Notes: a model not told the origin generated them from the letters alone. Shown: positions 16,483-25,301, numbered from the stretch's first letter. The stretch: 64,000 bases of DNA from an uncultured Brevibacillus sp. (GCF_947502445.1 NZ_CANMZW010000014.1:1-64000); one strand, 5' to 3'. Program-made: numbers and translations.

Positions 16483-16863
16483 GTGTCGAACCAAGTGCCT
16501 GGTATCTCTGAAGCAGAGTGGGAAGTAATGAACGTGCTCTGGGAGAAGGAGCCGCAAACAGCAAATGAAGTCATTTTCTCCTTACAAGAAAAAATGGATT
16601 GGAAACCGAAAACCATTCGTACGCTTTTAGATCGGTTGGTGAAAAAGAAGGTAGTCGGGGTAAATCAAAATCAAAAGCTGTACACTTTTTTTCCGTTATA
16701 CACCCAAGGAGAATGCCAAAAGGCAGAAGCTCAGACTTTTCTTAAACGAATCTATGGAGGCACGATGAAGTCCATGCTGGTGCAGTTTATTGAAGAGGAA
16801 GAGTTAACGGAAGAGGATATGAACGAGTTGCGCTCTATTTTGAATGAGAAGCCTAAAAAATAG
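16483..16863 (+). CDS. blaI: BlaI/MecI-type repressor
   Basis: A 126-residue winged-helix repressor. The DNA-binding domain spans about residues 7-72 (ISEAEWEVMNVLWEKEP, TANEVIFSLQEK, KTIRTLLDRLVKK), and a C-terminal dimerisation domain ends the protein. The scissile Asn101-Phe102 of S. aureus BlaI is Q101-F102 at the same numbering here. It starts at GTG 16483 after AAAAGGAG, 16 bp from blaR1, so the two form an operon. Likely sites are the three dyads upstream of the PBP and bla genes. Confidence 0.95.
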   Translation: MSNQVPGISEAEWEVMNVLWEKEPQTANEVIFSLQEKMDWKPKTIRTLLDRLVKKKVVGVNQNQKLYTFFPLYTQGECQKAEAQTFLKRIYGGTMKSMLVQFIEEEELTEEDMNELRSILNEKPKK

Positions 16864-16892
16864 ATGCTTGAGAATACGTGCATCAAAACGCA

Positions 16893-16934
16893 AATACCCC
16901 TTTTCCTTTCCATTAAGGAGAGAAAAGGGGTATT
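16893..16934 (+). terminator. terminator after blaI
   Basis: AATACCCCTTTT pairs with AGAAAAGGGGTATT, with a T-rich tail; it separates the blaR1-blaI operon from the carboxypeptidase gene. Confidence 0.7.
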
Positions 16935-17018
16935 ATTATTACTTCGGGTCACTCAGTTGCCGAAATCTAAGACTATACAAAACACCAAGGCATTCTGAAG
17001 GGTAGAGGAGAGATTATT

Positions 17019-18335
17019 TTGAGAAAAAACAGAGAAGGAAGCCATACGTTCAAGAAAAAATTCGCAAAAGGTAGAAACTATTTCATTGGCTTTATGATTT
17101 TGCTTTGTCTTTTTGTCGTACCTGTTTCTGCTTTTGCTGAAGCAGGCACCATACCATCTATTCAATCACTCAATCTAGAGCTAAGATCAGCGGTGCTTGT
17201 TGAACCAGTAACCGGCCAGGTCCTATTGTCCATAAACGCAGATCAAGCGTACGCTCCAGCAAGCATGACAAAAATGATGACGGGATACATTGTTGCGGAT
17301 CAAGTCAAAAAGGGAGCAATTTCCTGGAACGATGTAGTAACTGTCCAGGAAAATGCTTCGAAGACGATTGGTTCTCGCGTTTACCTTGCACTTGGGGAAA
17401 CCCATACGGTAAAAGAGTTATTTACTGCCATGCTCGTCCATTCCGCGAATGACGCTGCCGTTGCTCTGGCAGAATACATATCGGGATCGGAGCAGCAATT
17501 CGTAACCTTGATGAATGAGGAAGCCAATCGGCTGGGAATGGAAAAATCCTACTATATAAATGTATCTGGACTTGACCGTGCAGATATGCCAATTCCATTT
17601 CGGCCCAAGGAACAAGGGGAGAATGTGATGTCCGCCATGGACGTTGCGACACTGGTAAAATCGATTATCCAGGATCACTCTGAAATAGTAGAGGTTACGG
17701 CACTGCCATCCTATCAATTCCGTGCGTCAGATAAAGAGCCACTCGTCAACACAAATTGGATGCTCGAATCAAATAAAAATACCAAATATAATCAATACGC
17801 TTATGAGGGCCTTGACGGATTGAAAACAGGCTTTACCGATAGTGCTGGATATTGCTTTGCCGGTACCGCAGAGCGTGATGGAATGCGGCTGATCAGTGTT
17901 GTGATGGGAACAAAATCGATGACAAAACGATTCACAGAGACGAAAAAAGTGTTGGACTATGGCTTCGATCATTTTGAACTCAAACAAATGGTAGCCGCTA
18001 AGAGTACGCCAAAAGGCATGGAGATCGTTCCAGTCAAAATGGGTACAAAAACGGAGGTTCCCGTAGTGACGGAGCAAGCTGTTCATTTTATTGTTCCAAA
18101 AGGCTCGGATGTCTCTCAGCTTTCCTATAAGACCGATTATGTAGTAGGTGAGCTCACTGCTCCTCTTCCTGCGGGAACAAAGGCGGGAACCATTACTTAC
18201 ACGTACCAAATCGAAGGGATGGATACTGTCCAACAGAAAACGGTTAACATGGTTACAACGGAGGAAATAGAAAAAGCAGGTTGGTTCCGCCTCATGTTCC
18301 GTTCTATATGGGAAGTCTTGAGTAGTCTGTTTTGA
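17019..18335 (+). CDS. dacA: D-alanyl-D-alanine carboxypeptidase, DacA/PBP5 type
   Basis: A 438-residue S11-family enzyme that trims the terminal D-Ala from peptidoglycan pentapeptides. The signal peptide (hydrophobic about 22-38, cleavage after AFA) leads into the catalytic domain with S82-M-T-K85, S142-A-N144 and K269-T-G271. A C-terminal beta domain and an amphipathic membrane-anchor helix (WFRLMFRSIWEVLSSLF) complete it. The TTG start follows GAGGAGA. It adjoins the BlaR1/BlaI genes but has a separate terminator upstream and no visible BlaI dyad. Confidence 0.93.
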   Translation: MRKNREGSHTFKKKFAKGRNYFIGFMILLCLFVVPVSAFAEAGTIPSIQSLNLELRSAVLVEPVTGQVLLSINADQAYAPASMTKMMTGYIVADQVKKGAISWNDVVTVQENASKTIGSRVYLALGETHTVKELFTAMLVHSANDAAVALAEYISGSEQQFVTLMNEEANRLGMEKSYYINVSGLDRADMPIPFRPKEQGENVMSAMDVATLVKSIIQDHSEIVEVTALPSYQFRASDKEPLVNTNWMLESNKNTKYNQYAYEGLDGLKTGFTDSAGYCFAGTAERDGMRLISVVMGTKSMTKRFTETKKVLDYGFDHFELKQMVAAKSTPKGMEIVPVKMGTKTEVPVVTEQAVHFIVPKGSDVSQLSYKTDYVVGELTAPLPAGTKAGTITYTYQIEGMDTVQQKTVNMVTTEEIEKAGWFRLMFRSIWEVLSSLF

Positions 18336-18528
18336 TTTCAACTCAGCTGCAACGAAAGTCAGCAGGGTATGCGGTAACCATAATTCACCTGCAATTTTTT
18401 CTGATTGTGTCGTAGACAAATCCTGCGACTTGATTAATAATCAAAGCAAAAGAATGCATGAAGCCCATTTCCCCTAATGGAGGTTCATGAAACCATAACA
18501 TTCACATAACAGGAAAGTAGGTGATCGT
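18336..18528. other. intergenic region, no gene seen
   Basis: Between dacA and the YczE leader. It has no support for coding or for a hairpin terminator that I can see. Confidence 0.5.
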
Positions 18529-18606
18529 ATGCTTAGTCAAGTCTTGGCAGTCGTTGAGGCAAAAGGACGCGTAGCATTCGCTCAATCTCCCCCTTATTGG
18601 ACCTGA
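18529..18606 (+). CDS. possible 25-aa leader peptide
   Basis: AGTAGGTGA precedes an ATG opening a 25-codon frame (MLSQVLAVVEAKGRVAFAQ...). It ends 17 bases before the G/C-tract structure that leads into the YczE gene. It could be a leader peptide or the eroded start of a lost gene (the first half resembles a small helical winged-helix N-terminus). Confidence 0.3.
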   Translation: MLSQVLAVVEAKGRVAFAQSPPYWT

Positions 18607-18622
18607 AATGGGCAATAAATTA

Positions 18623-18649
18623 GGGGGGGTGAACACCCCCATGAGGGGG
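18623..18649 (+). promoter_or_regulatory. alternating G7/C5/G5 stem, possible translational switch
   Basis: A run of seven G (18623-18629), a run of five C (18636-18640) and a run of five G (18645-18649) follow one another. The C run can pair with either G run. The second G run is the ribosome site of the next gene, so the two pairings would expose or hide it. Confidence 0.45.
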
Positions 18650-18653
18650 AAAA

Positions 18654-19310
18654 ATGATGCATAAGAAGTTTATCTTTCATCCACTAACCGTTCGATACAG
18701 CGTGTTTATGCTTGGTTTGGCAGTCATGGGTTTTGGGATTGCTATGATGATTGAGGCCAACGTGGGTGTTGCCCCGTGGGATACGCTGCATATCGGATTA
18801 CAAAAGACGTTTGGATTGACTATCGGTATGTGGTCACAGATCATGGGTGTGAGTATTATCATCGCATCCTACGTCATTGGCAAAATAAAGCCTACCGTGG
18901 GCATGTTTTTGAACATGATTTTCTTCGGGCTGTTCATCGACTTGTTCATGTGGCTAAAATGGGTTCCGATCGGAGAGACAATTTTAGAGCGAGTCGTCTT
19001 GTTCGCTGCTGGGCTGCTCATCTATACTTTCGGCACAGGAATGTACATCTCGCCGCGGCTCGGGGCGGGACCACGCGACAGCTTTATGCTGGCCCTGCAT
19101 GAACGAATGGGTTGGGGTATTGGCAAAGTCAGAATCGGGATTGAATGCACGGTGACGTTATTCGGTTTTTTACTCGGAGGTCCAGTATCGGTGGGGACAC
19201 TGGTGACGGCTTTGGCGATCGGACCGTTAATCAAGCAGTTTATCCCTTTATGGGAACGAATGATGGCAAAGCCATATGGAAAAGCACCTGTAACCAATTT
19301 GGCTGAATAG
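18654..19310 (+). CDS. yczE: YczE-family membrane protein
   Basis: The 218-residue protein has five or six hydrophobic helices and the family segments GFGIAMMIEANVGVAPWDTLHIGL, GTGMYISPRLGAGPRDSFM and GKVRIGIECTVTLFGFLLGG. YczE of B. subtilis is an integral membrane protein needed for surfactin production; its biochemical role is not known. Two ATG codons in tandem (18654, 18657) follow GAGGGGG, and the second has the better spacing. The ribosome site lies inside the possible switch just upstream. Confidence 0.88.
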   Translation: MMHKKFIFHPLTVRYSVFMLGLAVMGFGIAMMIEANVGVAPWDTLHIGLQKTFGLTIGMWSQIMGVSIIIASYVIGKIKPTVGMFLNMIFFGLFIDLFMWLKWVPIGETILERVVLFAAGLLIYTFGTGMYISPRLGAGPRDSFMLALHERMGWGIGKVRIGIECTVTLFGFLLGGPVSVGTLVTALAIGPLIKQFIPLWERMMAKPYGKAPVTNLAE

Positions 19311-19321
19311 AGTCCTGTATG

Positions 19322-19356
19322 ACCACTACGTTAACCTATCGCGTGGTGGTTTTTTT
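19322..19356 (+). terminator. terminator after yczE
   Basis: ACCAC...GTGGTGG stem with a run of seven T. Confidence 0.6.
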
Positions 19357-19484
19357 GCATTTATAGCACCTGGTAAAAGCAGAAGCACTTGAAAAAGCAA
19401 ATCACGTGTAATTAAATGGGAAGAGAAGCCATTTGGTAAGAAGTGATCTAGCTTTATATCCTTGAAGGAATGGGAGGAATACAG

Positions 19485-20462
19485 ATGAAAGCGATTCAAA
19501 TAGTGGAGTTTGGTGGACCTGAGGTTTTAAAGTGTGCGGAAGTAAGCGAACCGAACCCAGGTGCGAGTGAAGTTCGTGTTAAACTATTTGCTGCAGGTGT
19601 CAACCCGAATGAAACCTATATTCGTACAGGAACGTACTCCTTTTATATTCCAGAGTTGCCGTATACCCCTGGGTTTGATGGAGCCGGAATAGTTGATGCA
19701 ATAGGTGAGGGGGTAACGCATCTCAACGTGGGAGATCGCGTATTCGTAGCTGCACTGTTAGCTAAACGGAATACGGGGACATATGCACAAAAGGTAGTTT
19801 GCGATGCAAATGCTGTCCATCGCCTGCCTGAGTCCATCTCCTATGAGAAAGGGGCGTCTCTCGGCATTCCCGCATTAACCGCTTATCGAGCATTGTTTCA
19901 TAGGGCGAAGATCAAGCCAGGTGAGAACGTATTGATACACGGGGCAAGCGGTGGTGTTGGATTGCTGGCAGTGCAAATGGCCAAAGGATTTGGAGCGACG
20001 GTGATGGGAACGGCGAGTACAGATGAGGGAAAAGCATTGGTGAAAGCTTCGGGGGCCGCACATGTACTCGATCACATCACGGAAGATTCTATCGATAAAA
20101 TCAAGTCTTTGACAAATGACAGAGGACCAGATGTGATCATTGAGTTTTTGGCAAATGTGAATTTAGAGACTGATCTGAAGCTAATCGCTCCTTATGGTCG
20201 TATCGTCGTAGTCGGAAACCGGGGCAGTATTGAAATCAATCCGAGATTAGCAATGATGAAAGAAGCAGATATTTTAGGATTGGCGCTTTGGAATGCGCTG
20301 CCCGATGAGTATCAGGAGAGTTTATATGCGATTGAGGCTTTCCTCGAATCTGGTATTTTACATCCGGTGATTGGAGACGTATTAGCCTTGGAGAATGCTG
20401 AAAAAGCACATGAACAAATCATCAATAATAAAGCGAGTGGAAAGATAGTCCTATCTATTTAA
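19485..20462 (+). CDS. NADPH:quinone reductase (zinc-free MDR family)
   Basis: A 325-residue zeta-crystallin-like reductase. It has the N-terminal GroES-like fold (GVNPNETYIRTGTY, TPGFDGAGIVDAIGEGV) and a Rossmann NADPH site (HGASGGVGLLAVQMAKGFGA at about 144-163). No structural zinc Cys cluster is present. These enzymes reduce quinones or enones in the cytoplasm. The start is set at 19485, five codons after an earlier ATG, because GGGAGGAAT sits correctly. It ends 34 bp before the uridine kinase remnant. Confidence 0.92.
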   Translation: MKAIQIVEFGGPEVLKCAEVSEPNPGASEVRVKLFAAGVNPNETYIRTGTYSFYIPELPYTPGFDGAGIVDAIGEGVTHLNVGDRVFVAALLAKRNTGTYAQKVVCDANAVHRLPESISYEKGASLGIPALTAYRALFHRAKIKPGENVLIHGASGGVGLLAVQMAKGFGATVMGTASTDEGKALVKASGAAHVLDHITEDSIDKIKSLTNDRGPDVIIEFLANVNLETDLKLIAPYGRIVVVGNRGSIEINPRLAMMKEADILGLALWNALPDEYQESLYAIEAFLESGILHPVIGDVLALENAEKAHEQIINNKASGKIVLSI

Positions 20463-20496
20463 GGAATATGATTTAATAAATCATATGAGGGGAACT

Positions 20497-20904
20497 ATGG
20501 ATAAGATTTTACATGAGTTAGTCAGTTTAATTGAACGTGAGGATAGAAGATTCACCATTGGGATTTCTGGTCATGGTGCATCCGGAAAGACAACGTTTGC
20601 CCATCATCTTTTAAATCTTCTGGGACGAGACAATGCAAATTATATCAATACGGACCCTTGTATTATCTCTTCTCATCTTAGAAAGTACACGCTAATCAAC
20701 TATGAATATAACAATGAACTTCATCAAGAGAAGATGACAGCTTGTCATCCAGCTGCTCATAACATATTCGCTTATTTAAGAAAATCACATGAAGAACGTA
20801 GAATTCAATATGAGTTGTTTATGCATCCTTATCATCGAAAATTCGATTTCGTTATAAAAAATTCCAATGAAAACTATATTCTTGAAAAAGGTTGTAACAA
20901 TTAA
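20497..20904 (+). pseudogene. uridine kinase-like gene with an internal deletion
   Basis: The product is 135 residues; homologues I know are about 200. The N-terminal Walker A (GISGHGASGKTT), YINTDP and TACHPAAHN segments are intact. The protein then jumps directly to YLRKSHEERRIQYELFMHPY, which in the family lies 60-70 residues further on. The missing middle holds the substrate lid region, so activity is unlikely. The deletion is in frame at about 20770. GAGGGG fixes the start at 20497. It could still be expressed as a short ATP-binding protein. Confidence 0.65.
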
Positions 20905-21005
20905 AAAAGTGCTGTTTGTGTAGTTACACGATCGGGAACAGCGCCAAATCAACAAAATCAGGCTACTACGTTACTTCACTTATCAACTTTCATTACTCAA
21001 GTACG

Positions 21006-21031
21006 AGACACCTCAATGGGTGTCTTTTTTT
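21006..21031 (+). terminator. rho-independent terminator
   Basis: AGACACC-TCAAT-GGTGTCT with seven T; precedes the MoxR operon. Confidence 0.75.
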
Positions 21032-21091
21032 AAAAGAAAAATGGTATGATATGACATAAGATTCCAATTCTAAGAAATGAAAGGAAGTATT

Positions 21092-22156
21092 ATGAATTTA
21101 GGGTATACAGTTACACAGCAACAATTGATGGGCATTTTACTAAACGTCGCCGTGGTTCGGCCCGTGTTCATCTGGGGCGCTCCGGGTATTGGAAAATCAT
21201 CTTTGGTCGAAAATTTTGCGGAGCAAGTAGGTCTTCCATGCGTTTCTTTGCTTGGCAGCCAGCTTGCTCCTGAAGATATAATCGGTGTTCCGCAAATTGT
21301 GGACGGAAAAAGTAGATTTTGCCCACCTGCCATGATTGCGCGGGAAGAGCCGTATTGCTTGTTTTTAGATGAATTAAACGCGTGCTCGCAGGAAGTACAG
21401 AAAGCCTTTTACAGCCTGATTCATGAAAAGCGCATTGGCGATTACAAGCTTCCAGAAGGGTCTATTGTGATTGGTGCGGGGAATCGCGTGCAAGACAGTG
21501 CGATCGTGAAGCCGATGTCGTCTGCTTTGATCAATCGCATGTTCCATGTGCAATTAAAGGTTTCCCACAAAGAGTGGATGGAGTGGGCGTACAGCAACGG
21601 GATTCACCCGATGATCACACAATTTCTGGAGATCAGACCAGACTACCTGTGGTCACAACCACCAAAAACGGAGGAGCCTTTTTCTACACCAAGGTCCTGG
21701 CATATTCTCTCGGATGCCTTGCATGAGCTTGGACAGGATATTTCAAATGAAATGATTGGAATTTTGTCTAGTGGATGTGTCACTCCCCAGCATGCAGCGC
21801 AATTCAAAGCTTTTCATAAAAACGTCAATGGCAAGCATCAGCTGAATCGGATTATCGAAGGTGAAGCGGTGTTTCCGTCTGCACCTGAGGACAGAGATGT
21901 TCTCTATTTTCTAGCGGATTCGTTCCGAGCGCAGATCATCAAGGAGCTTCCAGCGGAAAAGGCATCGGTCCACGATCAGCACAAAAGATTCGCTCACCGA
22001 GCCAAAGCTTTGTTGAAGGACCTGAGCAGTATTTCGCTCGAGATGGCGCAAATGGTAGTTGCGAAGCACGACGAAGGCAACTCACTTCCGGATTGGTTTG
22101 TTGTGGAAGTTATTCGTGATTTGCCTAGACTTGCGATGGAAAGAAAGGATAAGTAA
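21092..22156 (+). CDS. MoxR-type AAA+ ATPase
   Basis: A 354-residue AAA+ ATPase. Walker A is GAPGIGKSS (about 29-37), Walker B CLFLDELNAC (about 89-98), and sensor 1 GAGNRVQDSA. A helical lid follows in the second half. MoxR proteins act as chaperone-like remodelers partnered with VWA proteins. Here the next gene, 3 bp away, encodes such a VWA partner. The start at 21092 follows AAAGGAAG; the ATG five codons upstream lacks a site. Confidence 0.9.
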   Translation: MNLGYTVTQQQLMGILLNVAVVRPVFIWGAPGIGKSSLVENFAEQVGLPCVSLLGSQLAPEDIIGVPQIVDGKSRFCPPAMIAREEPYCLFLDELNACSQEVQKAFYSLIHEKRIGDYKLPEGSIVIGAGNRVQDSAIVKPMSSALINRMFHVQLKVSHKEWMEWAYSNGIHPMITQFLEIRPDYLWSQPPKTEEPFSTPRSWHILSDALHELGQDISNEMIGILSSGCVTPQHAAQFKAFHKNVNGKHQLNRIIEGEAVFPSAPEDRDVLYFLADSFRAQIIKELPAEKASVHDQHKRFAHRAKALLKDLSSISLEMAQMVVAKHDEGNSLPDWFVVEVIRDLPRLAMERKDK

Positions 22157-22159
22157 CGC

Positions 22160-23965
22160 ATGTCAAAGAAAAAACAGGCTCATCTGGATATCGCTCTTCA
22201 AAACTATTTGCAGGCGGTCAACTATCTCGAGAAGCATCCGATGTTTGCACCGCTGTGCGCACGCGTACACTTTATTCGCAAAGAGCATAACCTCTGCCCG
22301 GAAAATGGTTGGGCGATTGTAACCAAAGCAGGGACTGTGCATGTTCATCCCTCTCGAAGAGCGGAAGTAAGCGAATGGGTGTATGTTTTGGCTCACAACC
22401 TGCTTCATCTTGGCTTCGGTCATTTTGTAGAGAAGGAACAACCAGCGGTGTGGAATATCGCCTGTGATTGTTTTATTGCAAAATTTTTGCAGGATATGAA
22501 ATTAGGTAGTCCGCCTGTGGAACTATCCTATGGTATTGCTTTTTCAGGAAAAAGCGAAGAAGAGCTATATCTGCACTTTCTCTCGCAAGGCATTCCCGAG
22601 CAAATGAAGCTGTTTGGAACCGGCGGTGAAAAACAGCCAGACCTGATCTTTGCAGATAGAAGTGTTCGCTATTCGTACAATCGAGATGTCAAATGGGAGG
22701 AGCTTTTCGGGAAGGGACTGGCGCAGGCTGTTCAAAGTGCTGTAAGTGTAGCGGGAGGATATTCGGCAAAGCTTGGCAGTGATGAAAACAAGCTGTCTCC
22801 CGCTCAAAAGGCAAAGCAGTGGTTCATAAACCATTACCCGCTGCTTGCCTCTCTGGCAGCCAATTTTACAATGATTGAGGATCAGCTGATCTGTCAACGG
22901 CTACAGATTTCTGTTGCGGCGATTGATGTAACTACCCAAGAAATCTATTTCAACCCTGCTGCTGGTCTCGATGAGGAAGAAAGCAAGTTTGTCATGGCAC
23001 ATGAGCTGCTGCATGCAGGGCTGCGGCATCATGAGCGCTGCTTGGGCAGAGACCCGTATTTTTGGAATGTCAGCTGTGATTATGTGATTAATCATTGGCT
23101 TATGGAGATGGGTGTCGGACGATTGCCAGAGATTGGCGTTCTGCTTGACCAGGAGCTGAGCGGTCTGTCCGCAGAAGCGATCTACGACCGGATTGTGACC
23201 GATTTACGCACGTATCGAAAGCTGTATACATTTCGTGGAATCGGGCAGGGAGATATTCTGGACCACGGGGATAAACGCTTTTGGGACATAAAGGAAGGAA
23301 CTGCGCTTGATGACTTTTACAAAGGGGCTTTGTCACAAGGCTTGGTCTATCATCAGGAGCTGGGGCGAGGACTGCTTCCAGCAGGTCTGATTGAGGAGAT
23401 TCGCGCCTTGGGTCAACCGCCGATTCCGTGGGATGTGGAATTAGCAAGGTGGTTTGATGATCTTTTTCCCCCTTTGGAAAAGAGAAGAACCTTCTCCCGT
23501 ATGAGCAGGCGCCAATCCTCGACCCCGGATATTCCAAGACCTGCCTGGGCGTACCAGGAGACCGACTTGGAGGGCAGGACTTTCGGTGTTGTTCTCGATA
23601 CCTCTGGCTCCATGGATCAAAAGCTGCTGGGAAAAGCTTTGGGTGCCATTGCCAGCTACAGTCTATCAAAGGATGTTCCGTTTGTCCGTGTGGTGTTTTG
23701 CGATGCTGCGGCATACGATGCAGGCTACTTGGCAACCGATGAAATTGCCGAAAGAGTGAAAATCAAGGGGCGGGGAGGAACCGTTCTTCAGCCTGGAATT
23801 GATCTTCTCGAAAAGGCAGAGGATTTTCCCAAAAACGGTCCGATCCTAATTATTACAGACGGTTATTGTGACCGTATTCGCGTTACCAGAAAACATGCCT
23901 ATATTCTTCCAAAGGGAAAAAATCTCCCCTTTATTCCGAGAGGGCCAGTGTTTCGAATTGACTAG
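22160..23965 (+). CDS. VWA-like protein with duplicated DUF2201 metallopeptidase domain
   Basis: A 601-residue protein combining two copies of a putative metallopeptidase domain with a C-terminal VWA-like domain. Copy 1 has H79-N-L-L-H83 followed by WNIACDCFIAKFL. Copy 2 has H281-E-L-L-H285 followed by FWNVSCDYVINHWL. The catalytic Glu is replaced by Asn in copy 1 only. The VWA part begins FGVVLDTSGSMDQ (MIDAS D480-x-S-x-S484) and ends near the C-terminus with ILIITDGYCD. Family members pair with MoxR ATPases. The duplication with one dead copy looks like a catalytic/regulatory split, which is inference. Confidence 0.85.
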   Translation: MSKKKQAHLDIALQNYLQAVNYLEKHPMFAPLCARVHFIRKEHNLCPENGWAIVTKAGTVHVHPSRRAEVSEWVYVLAHNLLHLGFGHFVEKEQPAVWNIACDCFIAKFLQDMKLGSPPVELSYGIAFSGKSEEELYLHFLSQGIPEQMKLFGTGGEKQPDLIFADRSVRYSYNRDVKWEELFGKGLAQAVQSAVSVAGGYSAKLGSDENKLSPAQKAKQWFINHYPLLASLAANFTMIEDQLICQRLQISVAAIDVTTQEIYFNPAAGLDEEESKFVMAHELLHAGLRHHERCLGRDPYFWNVSCDYVINHWLMEMGVGRLPEIGVLLDQELSGLSAEAIYDRIVTDLRTYRKLYTFRGIGQGDILDHGDKRFWDIKEGTALDDFYKGALSQGLVYHQELGRGLLPAGLIEEIRALGQPPIPWDVELARWFDDLFPPLEKRRTFSRMSRRQSSTPDIPRPAWAYQETDLEGRTFGVVLDTSGSMDQKLLGKALGAIASYSLSKDVPFVRVVFCDAAAYDAGYLATDEIAERVKIKGRGGTVLQPGIDLLEKAEDFPKNGPILIITDGYCDRIRVTRKHAYILPKGKNLPFIPRGPVFRID

Positions 23966-23986
23966 ACAAGCTGAGGAGAGAAGTAG

Positions 23987-25114
23987 ATGGAGATATACGA
24001 AATCCCAGAGAAATTGCAGATGATTAAACGCACGAAATCCCTCTGGAGCTCCTTTGCCTATAAAAAATGCAAGGATGTCTATGGGTACGACAGCAACGGG
24101 CTGAGACGATATGCCTTGATCATACAGCTTCAATACGATAAAACCGTGAGTGAAGAGGTCACGGAGTTTCTGGAATTTTTGATGCATCAGGAAATCGACA
24201 TGCACAGGAACCATCCGTATCAGGGCGCTTATGAATCGATGGATATCCTGGCGTATTTGCTGGCAAAGTTTAAGGATGTCAATCATATTCCGCTGTTTGA
24301 GCAGGCAAAGCTATGTAATTTTGATACCTACTACAGTTTTGATACTGAGTACTTGTTTTCAGCAGGAATTGAGGAAACGATCCGATATGTGGAAGAAAAT
24401 GACATGTACAGGACCAGTTCCTATTTTCAAGAGCTAAAAGATGAAATTAGGACGTTGTTTACAGCGGAATACCTGGAGAAATGGCTTCAATCAAAGGTGA
24501 GGAAATATCCGGCGAATCACAAAGACGAGAGCATCTACACCCTGATGGACAGAGCGGTCGTTTTTGGGAATCTTGTGGAAGCCAAGCGATTGCTCAAACA
24601 GCTGGAAGCGTCACTAGGGTCTGAGAAAGATGATTACTCTTACTTGTACTATCGCTGCAAAGAGCTGGAAGAGTACGACAAAGCGTTGTTCTACTTAACT
24701 AAACTGGTTCCCTTTCAGGAAGCCTCATCTGATCGGGTATCACTCTCGCTTAGATTTGCAGAAATCCATATGGGCAAGCAGGAGTGGGATCAAGCGTTTG
24801 CCAGTGTCAAAGAGTGCCAGCAGGAGCTGAAAACCTTTTCCTCCTGGAAGCGTACTGGTCTGGGCAGAAGCTTGAACGAAACGCTGTTGGATATCAGCTT
24901 GGGAGCCAAAGAAGGAAACGAGTCGTTAGCGAAAGAAGCTTACGGCTGGGCTGATCAGATGCTGAGAGCGACAAACAATGACAGCTACGTGATCCTGAAA
25001 AAGGCGCATCAGTGCGCCCGGGGACTGCGGCTCAGGAAAGATAAAAGGCGTTATGGGAAAAAGCAGAGACTGGAAGCGAGAAGAATCAGGAAGATGTTTG
25101 GAAGACGTACTTGA
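23987..25114 (+). CDS. helical-repeat (TPR-like) protein, third gene of the MoxR operon
   Basis: A 375-residue, highly charged, all-helical protein without signal peptide or membrane helix. The middle and C-terminal parts (SYLYYRCKELEEYDKALFYL, VSLSLRFAEIHMGKQEWDQAF) have the spacing of TPR hairpins, and the tail is strongly basic (KKQRLEARRIRKMFGRR). GAGGAGA precedes the ATG. It follows the VWA gene by 21 bp on the same strand, so the three genes probably form one operon. No family recognised; a substrate adaptor or scaffold is a guess from the repeat structure. Confidence 0.7.
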   Translation: MEIYEIPEKLQMIKRTKSLWSSFAYKKCKDVYGYDSNGLRRYALIIQLQYDKTVSEEVTEFLEFLMHQEIDMHRNHPYQGAYESMDILAYLLAKFKDVNHIPLFEQAKLCNFDTYYSFDTEYLFSAGIEETIRYVEENDMYRTSSYFQELKDEIRTLFTAEYLEKWLQSKVRKYPANHKDESIYTLMDRAVVFGNLVEAKRLLKQLEASLGSEKDDYSYLYYRCKELEEYDKALFYLTKLVPFQEASSDRVSLSLRFAEIHMGKQEWDQAFASVKECQQELKTFSSWKRTGLGRSLNETLLDISLGAKEGNESLAKEAYGWADQMLRATNNDSYVILKKAHQCARGLRLRKDKRRYGKKQRLEARRIRKMFGRRT

Positions 25115-25301
25115 AATTCTACATAGTCAGAGTGTGAGCACTTCAACCTGGGCAACGGAGTGCTCAACTGCTCTGGCTGTTCCAATTTCAGCATGGAGAA
25201 TGTGCTTGAAATGAAATCATCCATTGAATGGACACGCCGTGAAATTTCCGAACATTCAGGATAATCTAGAGATTGATTCGAAAGCGGAGGGTGGTTGATG
25301 C

